Part shown: piece after piece, positions 10,986-22,004 of the stretch | Layout of the letters: each line of letters starts with the position of its first letter | Position numbering within the stretch: position 1 is the stretch's first letter | Source of the DNA: Mauremys mutica | Lineage: Eukaryota > Chordata > Testudines > Geoemydidae | Assembly: GCF_020497125.1 (NCBI RefSeq) | Contig: NC_059081.1 | Coordinates: forward strand, 18,757,105 to 18,821,104 | Length of the DNA stretch: 64,000 nt | Reading direction: 5' to 3' | Made by a program: the position numbers and the translations under genes | Notes under the pieces: model-generated | The model's input: only the letters and a program-made list of their open reading frames with translations | What the model was told of the DNA's origin: nothing | Databases searched by the model: none

Positions 10986-13245
10986 ATTCTCATAATCCAA
11001 GCACAGAATAGACTATTAAAAATAACTTCTGACCATTGACAGAACTCTGGAACAAACAGATTCAAGACCGTTTTCAAAATCCACTTTTCCATGAAGTATT
11101 AAAGCCCCAATAACTACAGCTACCTTCTGCTTGTCTTGTTTGTAATATTTGCCTCCTAAACTGTAAAGCTTTTGGGGTTAGGATTCATCATCTGTTTGGC
11201 TTTTTTTTTTCTTACAGTTTATAGTGCCATGTATGTTGACTGCACTACTTAAATTATTATTATTGCAACAGAAAATGTATGGCATTTAGTACTTGAAAAA
11301 TCTGCCATGTATTTGCAGTTCCAGTATACTAATAGGAGTCATATGGTCCAAAGTTGTTCTCTTCTGTAAATTTCCTTTAAAAAAAAAAAAGGCGAGGGAG
11401 AAAGACCAGCATTGGTAGAATACTGTAAAAACACCATCACCAACAAAAATCCACTACTGCTTAACAACAAATATAAATCTGATTAATGAATAACAGTAAG
11501 TAACTTGGTTTGCTCTGATTTGTGGAGCCATCTTTACTTATTTGTGAATGTATGAATAAATTCTGGGTATTTGTGAAAATGTTCACATATCCCGAAAGTC
11601 CATCAGACTTCAGAATGAATAATTATTCTTACAAAAATGTGTACCAAAAATACTTACTTTCTTGTTCTGCATATCATTGCTTGTAAGGATTATTGGTCAA
11701 TATTGGTAAATGTTGATTTCATGTTATACACACACGAACAGAAAAAAAAATGTCTATCGATGATCAAAATTTACAGATAGGCAAAATAAGAAAAATGCTG
11801 CTTGAGAACTTCTTAGAGTTTGATTTAAGGATATTTACTTTGTATATTTTGACATGTAGTTTTGCCAATTTGTGTTTTAACTGTTATAACTGTTTGGACA
11901 TCTACTGTCATTAAATAATATTGTTTGACCCCCTCCATATTTCCCATAGCTGTGAAAATTTTAAATGATAAAAAATGGAAAAAATGCTTAAAATAAACAT
12001 TGATATCTGTTGAAATAAAAAAAATTGAATTCTGCCATGTGTAATTAAAATGTTTTAGTCATCCATACAGGGAGCAGAAAAAGTGCCATGGGTTATATAA
12101 CCAGGCCTGCAATATGAATAAATAGCGAAAAAAGCTGAGGTAAATAAGTCATACACAAGCCCTAGTCTTGAGAATTATTGGTTCAAACTATTCCTTGATT
12201 ACTTGCAAACATTCAAAGAATAGGTGGATCAGTTTGTGAAAGATTCTCTAACAAAGAGACTAAATTAATTTTCTAACAAAGAGACTATATTACAAACTAA
12301 TATAATTTGTAATGAATAGTTTGACCATCTTTAAGACAAATAATGGAAGGTTTTGTTTCCTAGATAATGTTGCACTTAATTTTTTGCTACTTACGGAAAG
12401 GAAAAAGCATACTTAGAGATATGACTCTTAAATACAAGGTATTATATTCAAGTTTCCTTTCTCTCTGATGTTGCTTGAAACCCCATCCTTTTATTAGCTT
12501 GTAAAACAGCCCAGGATATAGCAGGCTGACTGAGTCCCCTAAAGGACAGGGAATCAGAAAAGGAAGGTTTCTCTGCCTATCTTGCTGAAGATGGATCTGT
12601 CTGTAGTAAGTGGCTTTGTGCCCAATTTCCTTGGAACTGGCTGTTGAAGTGTGAGTTGCCAAAATTTTGCACAATAGCAAGCTGCAATCTACATAACACC
12701 TGGCCTACACAAACCAGGTCATTATGAGCTTGATCCAAGCTGTCATTCAAGTGGCTTTGGTATTCCCATTTTAATCTGACCTAGTAATCCATAAAAGAGA
12801 ATTATTTTAGCACTTCTAATACTCTCTTCCAGGTTCCACTCTCCTTTACTTGAGACAAGTAGATCTACAAGACCCATCCAACAAGATGAGCAGGAATGAC
12901 AGGACGATCATCCAATTCCTAGATGAGAAAACAATGAAGTGGGTTGAAAGGTGGGAAGCTGATTAGATTTCTAAGATCCTCTCACTGTACAGTCTGTTTT
13001 TATCTCCTCATTGTCTCTCTCTCTACTGAGGCTCTGTGATTCAAACTGACCAGTGCAGATATGCCTCCTTGTTTACTTCATGCGCTTCTTTTGGAAGATC
13101 TATTCCTCCAAAAGGCTTTGAGGAAATTTTAACTCGAGGGGTTAGGAGCTGAGCCAAAATGGATGCTGGGGAAGGAATGGGCTCTCAGTTGGAATTACCA
13201 TCTCCTGTCCTGCATGCCCCACTGCTCTTTGGTAGGCTTGCTTTA
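10986..13245. other. AT-rich non-coding DNA
   Basis: No coding signal. Around 11155-11265 a degraded stretch (CTGTAAAGCTTTTGGGG, then TTATAGTGCCATGTATG and ATTATTATTATTG) resembles the L2/MIR-type tail seen better preserved near 13720-13840. Short A-runs lie at 11379 and 11742. The 97-codon minus-strand frame at 12387-12680 has no recognised domain. Confidence 0.4.
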
Positions 13246-13247
13246 CA

Positions 13248-13540
13248 TCCAAGGATCTGTCTCCACTGGGGATTTCAGCCATCGGTGGCCAGGCACCAGC
13301 ATAGCTGCACTGGTGCAAACTCCTAATGTAGGTAGGCAAAGCTGATACAAGCAGCAACTTGCACTCCCTGCTTCAACTCAGGGTAAACTGCACTAGTGCA
13401 AACTGTACCTTTGCCTCACTATACACAGCATCAGTGCTGCTATACTGGGGGCTGGCAACCGCTCGAGCAGCTGGATTGGGAAATCTCCAGAATTGCTACT
13501 AGGTGAAATTAACTGCCTATGTACACTAGCAGGCTTTTTC
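13248..13540. mobile_element. old palindromic MITE remnant
   Basis: The words GCTGCACTGGTGCAAACTCCTA and CTGCACTAGTGCAAACTGTAC lie about 90 bp apart, and the segment ends TGTACACTAGCAGGC. These fit a turtle MITE whose arms carry CACTGGTGCA-type palindromes, but both termini are too eroded for exact boundaries. Confidence 0.35.
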
Positions 13541-13596
13541 TGTCCAGGGAACTTCCCAGGAAGATGTCTGAAAAAAGAGAAGGAAATGTGTGTTCC

Positions 13597-13840
13597 CAAG
13601 TGGCTAGGACACACGCTTAGAAGTCAGGAGTCCTGGCTCTGCTATGGATTGGGGTGGCCTTCAGCAAATCACTTCACTGTGCCTCTATTTCCCCTCCTAC
13701 ACTTTGTCTGTCTTGTCTATTTAAATAGTAGGCTCCTCAGGGTCAGGACTCTCTTGTTATGTGTTTGTACAGTGCCTAGTCACAATAGGGCACTGATCTC
13801 TGTTGGGGCCTCTAGGAACATCAGCAATATAAATAATAAC
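13597..13840 (+). mobile_element. MIR-like (CORE-type) SINE
   Basis: The left part has a tRNA-like head (AAGTGGCTAGGACACACGC, CAGGAGTCCTGGCTCTGC). It is followed by the CORE-like segment CTTCAGCAAATCACTTCACTGTGCCTC and an L2-like tail (TTGTACAGTGCCTAGTCACA, GGGGCCTCTAGG, ATAAATAATAA). The order head-core-tail supports a nearly full-length MIR-class SINE. The 122-codon frame through it is accidental. Confidence 0.7.
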
Positions 13841-13860
13841 GTCATCAAAGGGATTTTGTG

Positions 13861-14480
13861 ATCCAGAGGGATGATTTAAAAGAAAAAAAAACTAAAGAAG
13901 AAATTCTTGGCTGACGCAACTTTGTCCTTTAAAATGGTGTAGATTGTTGAATGGGAAATTGGGAAAAATGTCGAGTGGACTAATTTTTGGTGCCTAACGA
14001 GGTTGTCCCTGATGTAGTGTCATATCACAAAGGTCATATATTAGACTTAAAGGGCCTGATTGTCATTCATTAATGCCAGTTCATGCCACTGAAGTCAGTG
14101 GAATTATTCTTGATCCACACTGGTCGTAATTAGGCTCACAGTATATGGAGTATAAGGATGAACCATCAGCAACAATGCAGAAAAAAGAGCCATGAGAAAT
14201 AGTTGGGATAATTTCATTATGTGTACAGTCATTTGGTACTTGGTTAATTGTATCTGAGCATTAAAATATCCTGATATAAGAAAAAGGGTTATTGAGTATA
14301 GGTAGCTTTTTTTTGAAACATTCAAAAAGTATCAGTGAAGAATGAGAAGAATATTTCTTTTATTTTCTTAAAAAGTGACAGACTTTGCTCAAAAATCAAA
14401 ATTCCCCCTTTATTTGAGAACTTCAGCCAGTCTGGAGTTCTCTTGTACTAATAATTGAACTCCTGAAAATACAGGGTAAG
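13861..14480. other. non-coding DNA with a MITE-like fragment
   Basis: At about 14048-14140 a piece starting AGGGCCTGATTGTCATTC and containing CACTGAAGTCAGTGGAATTA fits the palindromic 'GGGCCTGAT' MITE group. Nothing else is recognised. Confidence 0.4.
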
Positions 14481-14481
14481 A

Positions 14482-14580
14482 TTTTCAAAAGCATTTAAGT
14501 GACTTTGAAGTCAATATAATTTGTGCTCTTGAGCCATTTAAGTTTGACAAAGTTTGAGTTTTGAAAATCTCACCCATATG
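14482..14580. mobile_element. palindromic MITE (TTTTCAAAA termini)
   Basis: Begins AAGATTTTCAAAAGCATTTAA and ends TTTGAGTTTTGAAAATCTCAC, an imperfect inverted repeat around a centre with TTTGAAGTCAAT. This matches the old hAT-like MITE group whose arms read GATTTTCAAAAG. No clean target duplication was seen. Confidence 0.6.
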
Positions 14581-14835
14581 AGTCATCATGGAAGTGCCTT
14601 AAGTATTGCATGATGAATACAATAATAATGCTGAAGAAAATATAATATTGTGATTTTATTGTGCTAAATATAAAAAGTTCACTCAATATTTAGTTATTTA
14701 TTGGGATTATTATTAAAAATATAGTAAGAAATTTACAAAATTCAATAATCTAGTTAATTTATTTAAGCAAAAGGTAAGAGTTTACTTTATCATGGTCTAT
14801 AAGTACCTACCTAGGAAAGAGATTCTGATAGTAGA

Positions 14836-14949
14836 TGGCAACAATGAGTCCTGTGGCACCTTAAAGACTAACAGATGTATTGCAGCATAAGCTTTCGTGG
14901 GTGAATACTCACTTCCAGACTAACACGGGCCGGCTACCCCTTTGATACT
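14836..14949 (-). repeat. interspersed repeat with AAAGCTTATGCTGCAATAC core, internally deleted
   Basis: Contains GTCCTGTGGCACCTTAAAG, ACTAACAGATGTATT, CATAAGCTTTCGTGGGTGAA, then jumps to CAGACTAACACGGGCCGGC and ends near TACCCCTTTGATAC. It is the reverse-orientation relative of the copy at 29027-29156. This repeat is abundant in turtles and crocodilians. The order of segments shows an internal rearrangement or deletion. Confidence 0.7.
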
Positions 14950-15159
14950 TGATAGTAGATGCCTCTTCTTGTGTCTAGCAGAAAAAGGCATAACAGGATC
15001 CAGCTGAAGGTAGACAATTCAGACTAGGAACAAGGCACAAATTGTTAACAGTGAGAGTAATTACTATTGCAACAAATTACCTACTGGTATGATGGATTCT
15101 CCATAATTCAAAATCTGCAAATCAAGACAGAGTGTCTTTCTGAAAGATATGTTGTAGCT

Positions 15160-15257
15160 CAGAGAAAGAAGATGGGTGAGGTAATATATTTTATCCGACC
15201 AACGTCTGTTGATGAGAGAGCTTTTGAGTTTACAGAGCTCTTCTTCAGGTCACTGTA
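15160..15257 (+). repeat. interspersed repeat (GATGGGTGAGGTAATAT family)
   Basis: AGATGGGTGAGGTAATATAT, CCGACCAACGTCTGTTGATG and CAGAGCTCTTCTTCAGGTCA occur in the order known for a common sauropsid interspersed repeat. It directly precedes a CR1 tail. The internal 63-codon frame has no coding meaning. Confidence 0.65.
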
Positions 15258-15272
15258 GTTCAATAAGAAGTT

Positions 15273-15380
15273 ATGGGCTTGATGCAGAAATTGTCTGTGG
15301 ATCTATGGACTGTGTTGAAGGTCAGACGAGATGAACATAATAGTCCCTTCTGGCTATAAAAAACTATGAATCTATGAAAC
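15273..15380 (+). mobile_element. CR1 LINE, 3' end
   Basis: The 3' terminal part of a CR1 element: GGTCAGACGAGATGAACATA, TAGTCCCTTCTGGCTATAAA, and a terminal short repeat ATGAATCTATGAA. CR1 copies are usually 5'-truncated and end in such 8-bp microsatellites, which sets the plus orientation. Confidence 0.8.
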
Positions 15381-16165
15381 TGTGGTAGCAGTATTGGGAA
15401 CTTTTAGAGAGAAAGAGCTAATATAGACATAACCATAGAGAAGTAAAAGTCCTCAGTTGATTCAATGCATTTTAGTGGATTTTTCCTCTGTTTATAGTGA
15501 AGTTTCCATGCTAATCCCTTTAGAATGCAGCATTTATCACCTACCAGATAAGTGTTAAGTGCTGTGTTCCAAAGGGATTATCACCTACTTTCTCTTCTTG
15601 TACTTGGCTGAAGAGATAAAGTGAGTTGAGGAGAAGATGTCTCATAGGAAGAAGGCTTAGGAGGTTTCTTCTCTTGGTGCAGCTGCTTCTAATGCAGAGT
15701 GCAAGAGGAGCTGCTCCCTGTTGGAGTGAAGATATAATCAACCTCTTCAGGGATACTGCGTCAGGTATAGCAAGGGGTGCAAAGACAGTGCCTCTATTCC
15801 TTGGCAAAAAGGAAGTCATTTGCCACTAAGTCCTTTCCCATTCTATCAAAATGGTGTCCTCATTCCCCCAAGCATCACTATAAAATACCTACTTAAATAA
15901 GGGCCAGATTCTGTTCTGTCAGAGTACACTGTCATTTTCCTTAGCTTTTTCACTGTTGCTCTAGCACGGGTAATAATAGTGCCTGCTTGCTAGGTAGAAC
16001 TGCCATTGTGTTGTCTATGCTTCCCCACGATTACAAATGGTGACTGGCGGTGCAGGCTCCCACATCCTATGTAATTTCAGATCACTTGGCCCTTTGTAAT
16101 TCAATCAACTGATTTGCACACTTTAGTTTTAATTTTGAGATTAAACAATGAGTACTGGGATGGCT
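15381..16165. other. non-coding stretch, nothing firmly recognised
   Basis: Frames of 92 and 67 codons on opposite strands at 15541-15829 overlap and carry no motif. AGGGCCAGATTCTGTTCTG near 15900 may be the edge of a MITE of the 'GGGCCAGATTCTG' group. Confidence 0.4.
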
Positions 16166-16169
16166 ATTT

Positions 16170-16670
16170 TCTTCTTCTTCTTCTTCAACGCTTAGCCGAA
16201 TGGTTGGCCGTAGCGATCATTCACCATTTGGTCCATTCCTGTGTGGCCGCAAGGGCTTGATAGCCTGAGAGTCCAACACTGGAACAGACTTGATGAACCC
16301 ATGTAATAGGGGGTCTGCCTTTGGGCCGCTTCCACCCCTCAATGTTCGCTGGAACGACTTGTGGCATTCTTGTGACATGTCCGAAAAGCGTAAGATGCCA
16401 CCTGCGGACAACGGCCCCAGTAGCCTGTAGACCGGAGCGACCACAAACTTCTGCATTACTAATGAAGCCATTCCACTTTATGCCCAATATACAACGTTGG
16501 CATTGTGTGTGGAAAGGCTCCAGCTTTGCCCAGTCTGAGCGGCATAGTGTCCAGGTTTCGCAGCCATACAACAGTATGGAGAGGGTACAACTTGAATAGA
16601 TCCTGAACTTGGTTGTCGTGCTGAGATGATGCTGACTCCCCCCTCCCCAAGTCTGACCTGCACCTCATTA
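16170..16670 (-). pseudogene. LINE reverse-transcriptase C-terminal remnant with (GAA)n 3' tail
   Basis: On the minus strand one frame reads through from about 16660 to 16221. It shows the carboxy-terminal signature of a non-LTR retrotransposon polyprotein: TKFRIYSSC then LLYGCETWTL, CILGIKWNGFISNAEV, LFGHVTRMP and KGRPPITW. This region lies after the catalytic reverse-transcriptase core in elements with an amino-terminal endonuclease. The minus-strand 3' end is a GAA microsatellite (16171-16187), a plausible element tail. The copy is 5'-truncated, with no catalytic YADD box or endonuclease, so it is inactive. The clade is uncertain: RTE-like by overall style, not proven. Confidence 0.75.
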
Positions 16671-17400
16671 TGGTGGAGGGGTGTAACGTGAAGTAGGGGA
16701 TTGCTTCTTTGAGCTATGCCATCAGCATATTTCAGAGCTTGTCCGAAATATCACCTTGGGAATTATGCGAGTTGGACAGGTCCAGTGAGAGCTGTGAAAT
16801 GATGGCTAACACAGGTGGCAAAGATGCAGGACGGCACCTAGCTACCTGAGGTGAAGGAAGCCACTGAGAAAGACTCAACATCTTGGGCCGCATAGCGTGA
16901 AGCCAATACTGGTAGACCAGGAAAAGGTTCATGTTACTGCATCTCCATCTCATCCCAGTGGGACAAGATATTCTTTGGGACAATTGTTCACTCTTGCTTT
17001 TGACCAACATGGCTATTTTGCAGATATGCTAAAAGAGTGTGGAAAGCTGCTTTATTTTAATTTTATTTTTTTAGTTACCAATTACTGACAGCATTTCCGT
17101 GGTTTGGTGCAAATGACTGGCTTTGGCCAAAATCTTTTCTATATGCTAGTCCCACTTCTGTTTCCTTGTTTTTTATGCCACTTCTAAGAGAAGCCTTTAC
17201 TTGTTCTAAATTCAAAGTTATTTCTTAAGTGTTGCAGCCACTAGATAAAAGGTACAACTTGCTCTTCCTCTGTGTGCATCCTGCACTGGGCACCCTGTGC
17301 TTCAGGGGTGGGTGCCAGGCAGACTTGCTGCTGCTGTAGAGGAGCAGAGGGAGTGGAAAACCAGCCAGTGTAAATGAGACCCTCTTGCCTCCAACTTTGC
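16671..17400. other. non-coding DNA between the LINE remnant and the CpG island
   Basis: A 92-codon minus-strand frame at 16732-17010 could be more of the LINE but has no motif I can name. The remainder is unremarkable and grades into GC-rich DNA. Confidence 0.35.
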
Positions 17401-17777
17401 CCTCTGTGAGGTCTGAGCCTTCTGTCTTCCATCATTCTCCCCCACCTCTGCTGGGGGTGGTGGTGGTTAGGTCTGAGCCCTTTACACCGCCCCTCCCCCC
17501 GGGCAGGGAAGGGGTCTGGGCTCTCTGGCCCCCAGCTCGGTGCAGGGGATGGTGTGGGGGATATTAGTGACTTTCTCACCCCTGCAGTTGCATAAAGCGC
17601 GGCACGTGCAGCGCTTCCACCAGGCACCTGAGGTGGGAGAAGGGGGGCGAAGGGCACCTCCCGCCCCCCGCCAGGACAAGCCCAGGCTGCCGTGGGGAGC
17701 TGCTCTAATGATCAGGAAAGGGAGGGTAGGAGGGGGCTGGGGCTGGCTCGCCCGCTTGCCTCGGGGAGTCACCTAGC

Positions 17778-17784
17778 AGCCAAT
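17778..17784 (+). promoter_or_regulatory. CCAAT box (NF-Y-like)
   Basis: AGCCAAT followed by AA gives the extended NF-Y core. It lies roughly 100-120 bp upstream of the inferred start region, the usual spacing for an active CCAAT box. Confidence 0.55.
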
Positions 17785-17800
17785 AACGCTGCAGAGCTGT

Positions 17801-17816
17801 ACAGCAGGTGGCGTTA
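17801..17816 (+). promoter_or_regulatory. CTCF-like motif
   Basis: ACAGCAGGTGGCGTTA matches the central CTCF pattern CAG-CAG-GTGGCG closely. Within a CpG-island promoter this suggests CTCF could mark the boundary or anchor a loop. It rests on motif match only. Confidence 0.45.
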
Positions 17817-17879
17817 GAAAGCGCTTGTTCCACCTCCAGAGCTTACCCCCTCTCGGCTGTTGCATGCATATACGCTGGG

Positions 17880-17973
17880 ATGGGTGGTCCGCGGCTAAAC
17901 CACCATCTTTCCGCCGCTCGGGGAAGCGCGCCGCTGCTGCTGCCAGCCCCCGTGGCAGACTGAGGCAAGGCTG
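17880..17973 (+). other. inferred non-coding first exon ending in a splice donor
   Basis: A GTAAGTG donor begins at 17974, after AAGGCTG. The island sequence just upstream includes a reverse-strand AAGATGGTGG (17901-17910), close to the YY1 site that often sits at the start of TATA-less genes. The only ATG frame in the interval (17880-17963) encodes 27 residues and ends TGA before the donor, so it would be at most an upstream ORF. The exon is therefore probably 5' untranslated. The transcription start cannot be fixed, so the left boundary is nominal. I do not recognise the gene. Confidence 0.5.
17901..17910 (-). promoter_or_regulatory. YY1-like motif
   Basis: The reverse complement reads AAGATGGTGG, one base from the YY1 consensus AAGATGGCGG. 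YY1 sites are enriched immediately downstream of starts in CpG-island promoters, which supports placing the start near here. Confidence 0.4.
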
Positions 17974-18000
17974 GTAAGTGCCCGTCCCTTAGCAGGGAGC

Positions 18001-18020
18001 AGCCGCCGCCGCCGCCGCCT
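18001..18020 (+). repeat. (GCC)n trinucleotide run
   Basis: About five to six GCC/CCG units lie just inside the presumed first intron, in the CpG island. GCC/CGG runs of this kind are common near promoters and are length-variable. Confidence 0.8.
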
Positions 18021-18250
18021 CGGCTTCTGTGCTCGCAGCCCGCCCTCCGCTAGGAAACAGCCGCCCCGTGCTGACTTGGCAGATCCTAAGGGGATGCTGA
18101 TTTGGGAGGCCGGTGTAAACGGTCACCTTAAACCTTGGCTGCAGGCAGTTTTCACCTGCCCATTGCTTGGGCGCTTGGGATGCGCCTTGAGTCCGGGATT
18201 TAGGGACCTAGGCAGCAGCAGCTCGCAGAAGGGTTGATCCCTCACACAAC

Positions 18251-21000
18251 TGACTTTTCTTCTCTCTCCCTCCCCCCAACTTGGTTATTTTATGAAAAAA
18301 CCTCAACAAACTCTGATCTTATTTCAGCCTAACCATGTTCTCAGATTGTCATGGAAATCTTTGGAGCCCAACAAACCCTGTTCCGCACTGTAAACTTGAG
18401 ACGGAATGGAACCGCTAGGGTGAGGAGCGCTTCAGCCTGTTAAAAGACGAGAGAGTTAATTTCCCTCTCGGTGTGGTGGTTAATCTGCATTGCGATTGCC
18501 CCAAAGGCTGTGCATGCATTAAGACAAGGGAGAAATTCGCGGGGTTCTGTAATCTGCTAGACTGTAACACGGTGGATGCTCTTCCTGGTTAAGCAAAGCT
18601 CGTTTTAGAGTACGGTCCTGTAGTCTAATTGGCGTTCTTGTTTTACTAATATAAACTACTTGGAATCGGAGTTGAGACGCTTGCTGTGAAAGTGCCGCTT
18701 CTGTGGCATTAAACAAACGTTGCAAAAGTGTTTAAACGAGGCAGATTAAATCTGCAATTAAAATGTATATGCTTTGTTTAAGAAATAGCTACGTCTCCGA
18801 GCACAACTCTCTGCAGTCAGTGTCCTGATTTTAAATACTCTGCGATCCTGTGTAAAATTGGGATTCAACTACATAGGTGAAATCAAAACATCTGATTTTT
18901 TTTTACTGTCTAGTTTCTGCGCTGTCTTCAGTACTTTTTTTTTCTTTTTCCTTCAAAGAGCTTAGATAGTATCAGTTGCTTTTCATTTCTTTTGAAATAC
19001 ACTCTCTGTAAAAATGGTTGGAAATAGTTCTTTATTGCTACACTGGTCACTGTTCAACTGTAAACACCATTCTTGCATCACCAAAGCTAAAAGCATCTTT
19101 TGATTGGAAAAGTGAGGGATACTATCATGCAGTTCATAGCATCTATCCTGCTGCAGGCGATAAACTGTCTCTGGAGGAGCTCCAGTAGTATTTTTCAGAA
19201 TTATACAGGTAGTCTCTGCAGTGTTTAAATATCCGGAATATGTTGTCTTACATAATCATAGTACAGGATATGATAAAAAATGACCCCATTTTTTGTGGTT
19301 TTCTTTGTAGTTGAATGTCAAAATGATAAATTTATCTTTCAGGCTGAGTGTCAAGGATGGTACAGGTTTGTTGGGTAACTAGGAGGCAGCTAATCTTCAG
19401 GGATATCCCTTTGTGTCCCCTAGTATATGGCTATAATAGCTGTTTTAAAACTGTCTTAAAAAGATCAGAAGTGCTATTAAATATAAAATTAATCAGGGCA
19501 AAACATAATAACATTTTTACCTGCATGTGGAAAAAAATGGGGCTGGGGAGATACACTGTAAACTCAGCACTTGTTTAAAGGCTTTTAAAAGTAGCATCGC
19601 TTGTACTCAGTTGTCATTTTTGGTTAACATGCACCTCATCTCCTATGTCCAGTGCTAGATGGCTTATAAAAACATAACTTCTCAAGTTGTACTCTGAATG
19701 TTAATAATGCTGCGCATCTGTTTTGTCTTTTTTCTACATTAACACTTCAATTAGTGATTGAAACAATGGACTTTTATATGCTCCTTATTTCCTTAACCAC
19801 TGGGTTCTCTTCATATTTCAATTTACTCCATGTCTTACTACTCAGCAAAGGTCAAATCATGTAGAAACCTGTTCTTTATCTGTGTTGGAGACAATAAAGA
19901 ATGATGACCAGCAATAAACCTGTGATGACTGGTTTTCTTTCCCCAATCCCCCCAAACTGGTATGGTGAGCTAACCATTTGTGGAGGGTGTTTTAAAAGGA
20001 TGTATGGCCATAAGGAATACTTGTTGCCCATTGTCTTCAGTTGTCTCACACGATTTAAACCTTTATTGATATGAAAATAGCATTTTCAATATTTAATTTT
20101 TCTAATACACAACGTTTTTCTGTTTATCTTAAATATGAGATTTTTAATTTTATATTTCTGGGGAGTAAATTGTCTTTGAAGTTTGTGAAAGAAGCTGTGC
20201 AGAAGATGGAAGACAACTATTCATATTTTTATATTTGCTATGAGCGATAAAGGGGTGTGGTGAGGGGTAGGAGTGGGGGCAGAGGGGAATTTATAAACCA
20301 TGAGAGCTAGTACGGTGCATCTGATATACATGAATTTCAATCAAAGTATTTGAGAAAGGGACCTGGTAATATTTTTTACAGTTTGCACAGGCTGTGCTTT
20401 TACAGGTGTGTGATGCTTCCACAAGTTAAGTGCTCAGGGAATAAAATGTTTTCAGAAGTTTGAACATAATGGGCGAACTTTTTAACATTTGAAAGCACTA
20501 AAATTTGGTGTAAGTAATACCTTGTCAAAGATGGGAGAGGTAACCTTATAATAACATTTACGAGGATCTTCAGAAATCATAATGCTTCTGAAATAAATAG
20601 ATATAGTACAATGAACTTTTAAAAATTAGAGCTTTCAGACATGTATACTCTTTAACAAGTATATAAGCAATAAAGAGGTATTTTGATGCTTGAAAGAAAC
20701 TTCTCAAAATGAGATAAAAATGTACAATTAATGCTAACTTACGGTACTAATTAATGGTAAAGAATTACACTCTTAGCTACATTATTAGTAAATATTTGCA
20801 TTTCATTATCACCCAAAAGCCCTAATCATCATCAGGCCTCCATTGGTTACATGTAGGTGGTATACAGCATTCACATTATATAACAAATACCAAAGACAAT
20901 ATTTTCCAGTGGGGTACATGCCTAAAGAATGGAATTTTATACTTCCTAATCTTGCAATACTAGTCTAAATACAACAGTATCTCTTTGTTTGGGGCTCTTA
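18251..21000. other. presumed start of intron 1, largely unique
   Basis: After the island the DNA becomes AT-rich with few recognisable repeats for almost 3 kb, unlike the repeat-dense flanks. Such repeat-poor DNA just after a promoter can hold regulatory elements, but nothing specific is visible. Frames of 68 and 76 codons lack any motif. Confidence 0.4.
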
Positions 21001-21007
21001 AAAGAAT

Positions 21008-21153
21008 TAGGCCCTGATCCTGCAAAAATGTCTGTGTGTATGTTTGTCTGTGAGTTTAATCCTATAAACTGTGGGCAGTCTCATTCATTTCAATGGGACC
21101 CACCAAAGAGCATTAATTAAACGTGCATGAGTCTTTGCAGGATCAGGCACTTA
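21008..21153. mobile_element. palindromic MITE (GGCCCTGATCCTGCAAA termini)
   Basis: Starts AGGCCCTGATCCTGCAAAA and ends TTTGCAGGATCAGGC, terminal inverted repeats of about 15 bp, with a centre containing CATTTCAATGGGACCCA. This is the layout of old hAT-like MITEs that are very frequent in turtles. Target duplications are not clear. Confidence 0.7.
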
Positions 21154-21279
21154 GTAATTATGTGATCATTTAAAGTTCTTAAAATTCAAAAGCAGAAGAA
21201 TTCTATACCCATATATTATCTTCTAAAAGTGCTAATTTGGGCTTTCAGTTAGCCTAGTGTTTAATATTATAACTTGTGT

Positions 21280-21350
21280 GAATATTGATACGAGGAGCCT
21301 GATCCTTCTTTAAGTCAATGCTAGTTTTGACATTTACTTCAATGGGGTTG
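21280..21350. mobile_element. MITE fragment related to 21008-21153
   Basis: GGAGCCTGATCCTTCTTTAAG is followed after a short interval by TTACTTCAATGGGG, the first arm and centre of the same general MITE group without the second arm. Confidence 0.45.
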
Positions 21351-22004
21351 GGGAAAGTTTATGGATTATCTGATTATTGTTTACAAGTAAGTGGCTCTTC
21401 TCACTAAAGACTATCTAAAAAGCCTTTCCTCAAAAGCTGACTGGAGATCTGTTTTTTTTAACTATGTTTCTGCGAGGAATATCTATCTTATCTATCGATA
21501 TTAATATTCTGTAATTTGGTCTGATTTTATTATGTGATTTAAAAATTTTTTTTTGTAATCCTCTGAAGAAACTAAAATACAATAAACCTCATATTTAAGG
21601 GTTAAACCTATATATTTTGGTTTAACATGATCTTCTTTCAGTGATTATGTTTCAATAGGTTGTAGACAGATGGTAGCTGCTGAGCTCCATATGTATGCAC
21701 TAGGGGAAAGAGGTGATTTGTGGTCTGGGGTCATGTTACCTCCTACTTCATTACTTCTGGATCAGTAAATGACATTCAGGAAAGCTCTCTACATGTTGTA
21801 GTGGCTGCTTTTTAAGTTGTGTCTCTGATGCTCAAGGACTCTCAATTTAGTGATGGGATGTTTCTTCTTCGAGCTTTCTTAACTTCTTTGTATACACATA
21901 TATTGTTGACAAGTGCTCAAGAAACAAGACTTTTATAATACTGTATTGCTTGAAATTGGCACGCTTGTCTCAAAGTTTGAGTTTTCATGATTTTAGTAGT
22001 TACT

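Larger units (their letters stand above)
17400..18250 (+). promoter_or_regulatory. CpG-island promoter region
   Basis: GC content and CpG frequency rise sharply. Densest from about 17590 to 18060 are words such as AAGCGCGGCACGTGCAGCGC, TCCGCGG, GCCGCTCGGGGAAGCGCGCC and a (GCC)n run at 18001-18020. The island has a CACGTG E-box (17602-17607), a CCAAT box (17778-17784), a CTCF-like site and a YY1-like site before a strong splice donor at 17974. This combination is the hallmark of a vertebrate TATA-less promoter. No other part of the window looks like this. The plus orientation is inferred from the donor; divergent transcription cannot be excluded. Confidence 0.8.

Noticed and set aside
16732..17010. 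92-codon frame as more of the LINE
   Set aside because: No motif linking it to a reverse transcriptase; left unassigned.
17880..17963. 27-residue coding start in the first exon
   Set aside because: Stops before the donor and has no recognisable motif; at most an upstream ORF.
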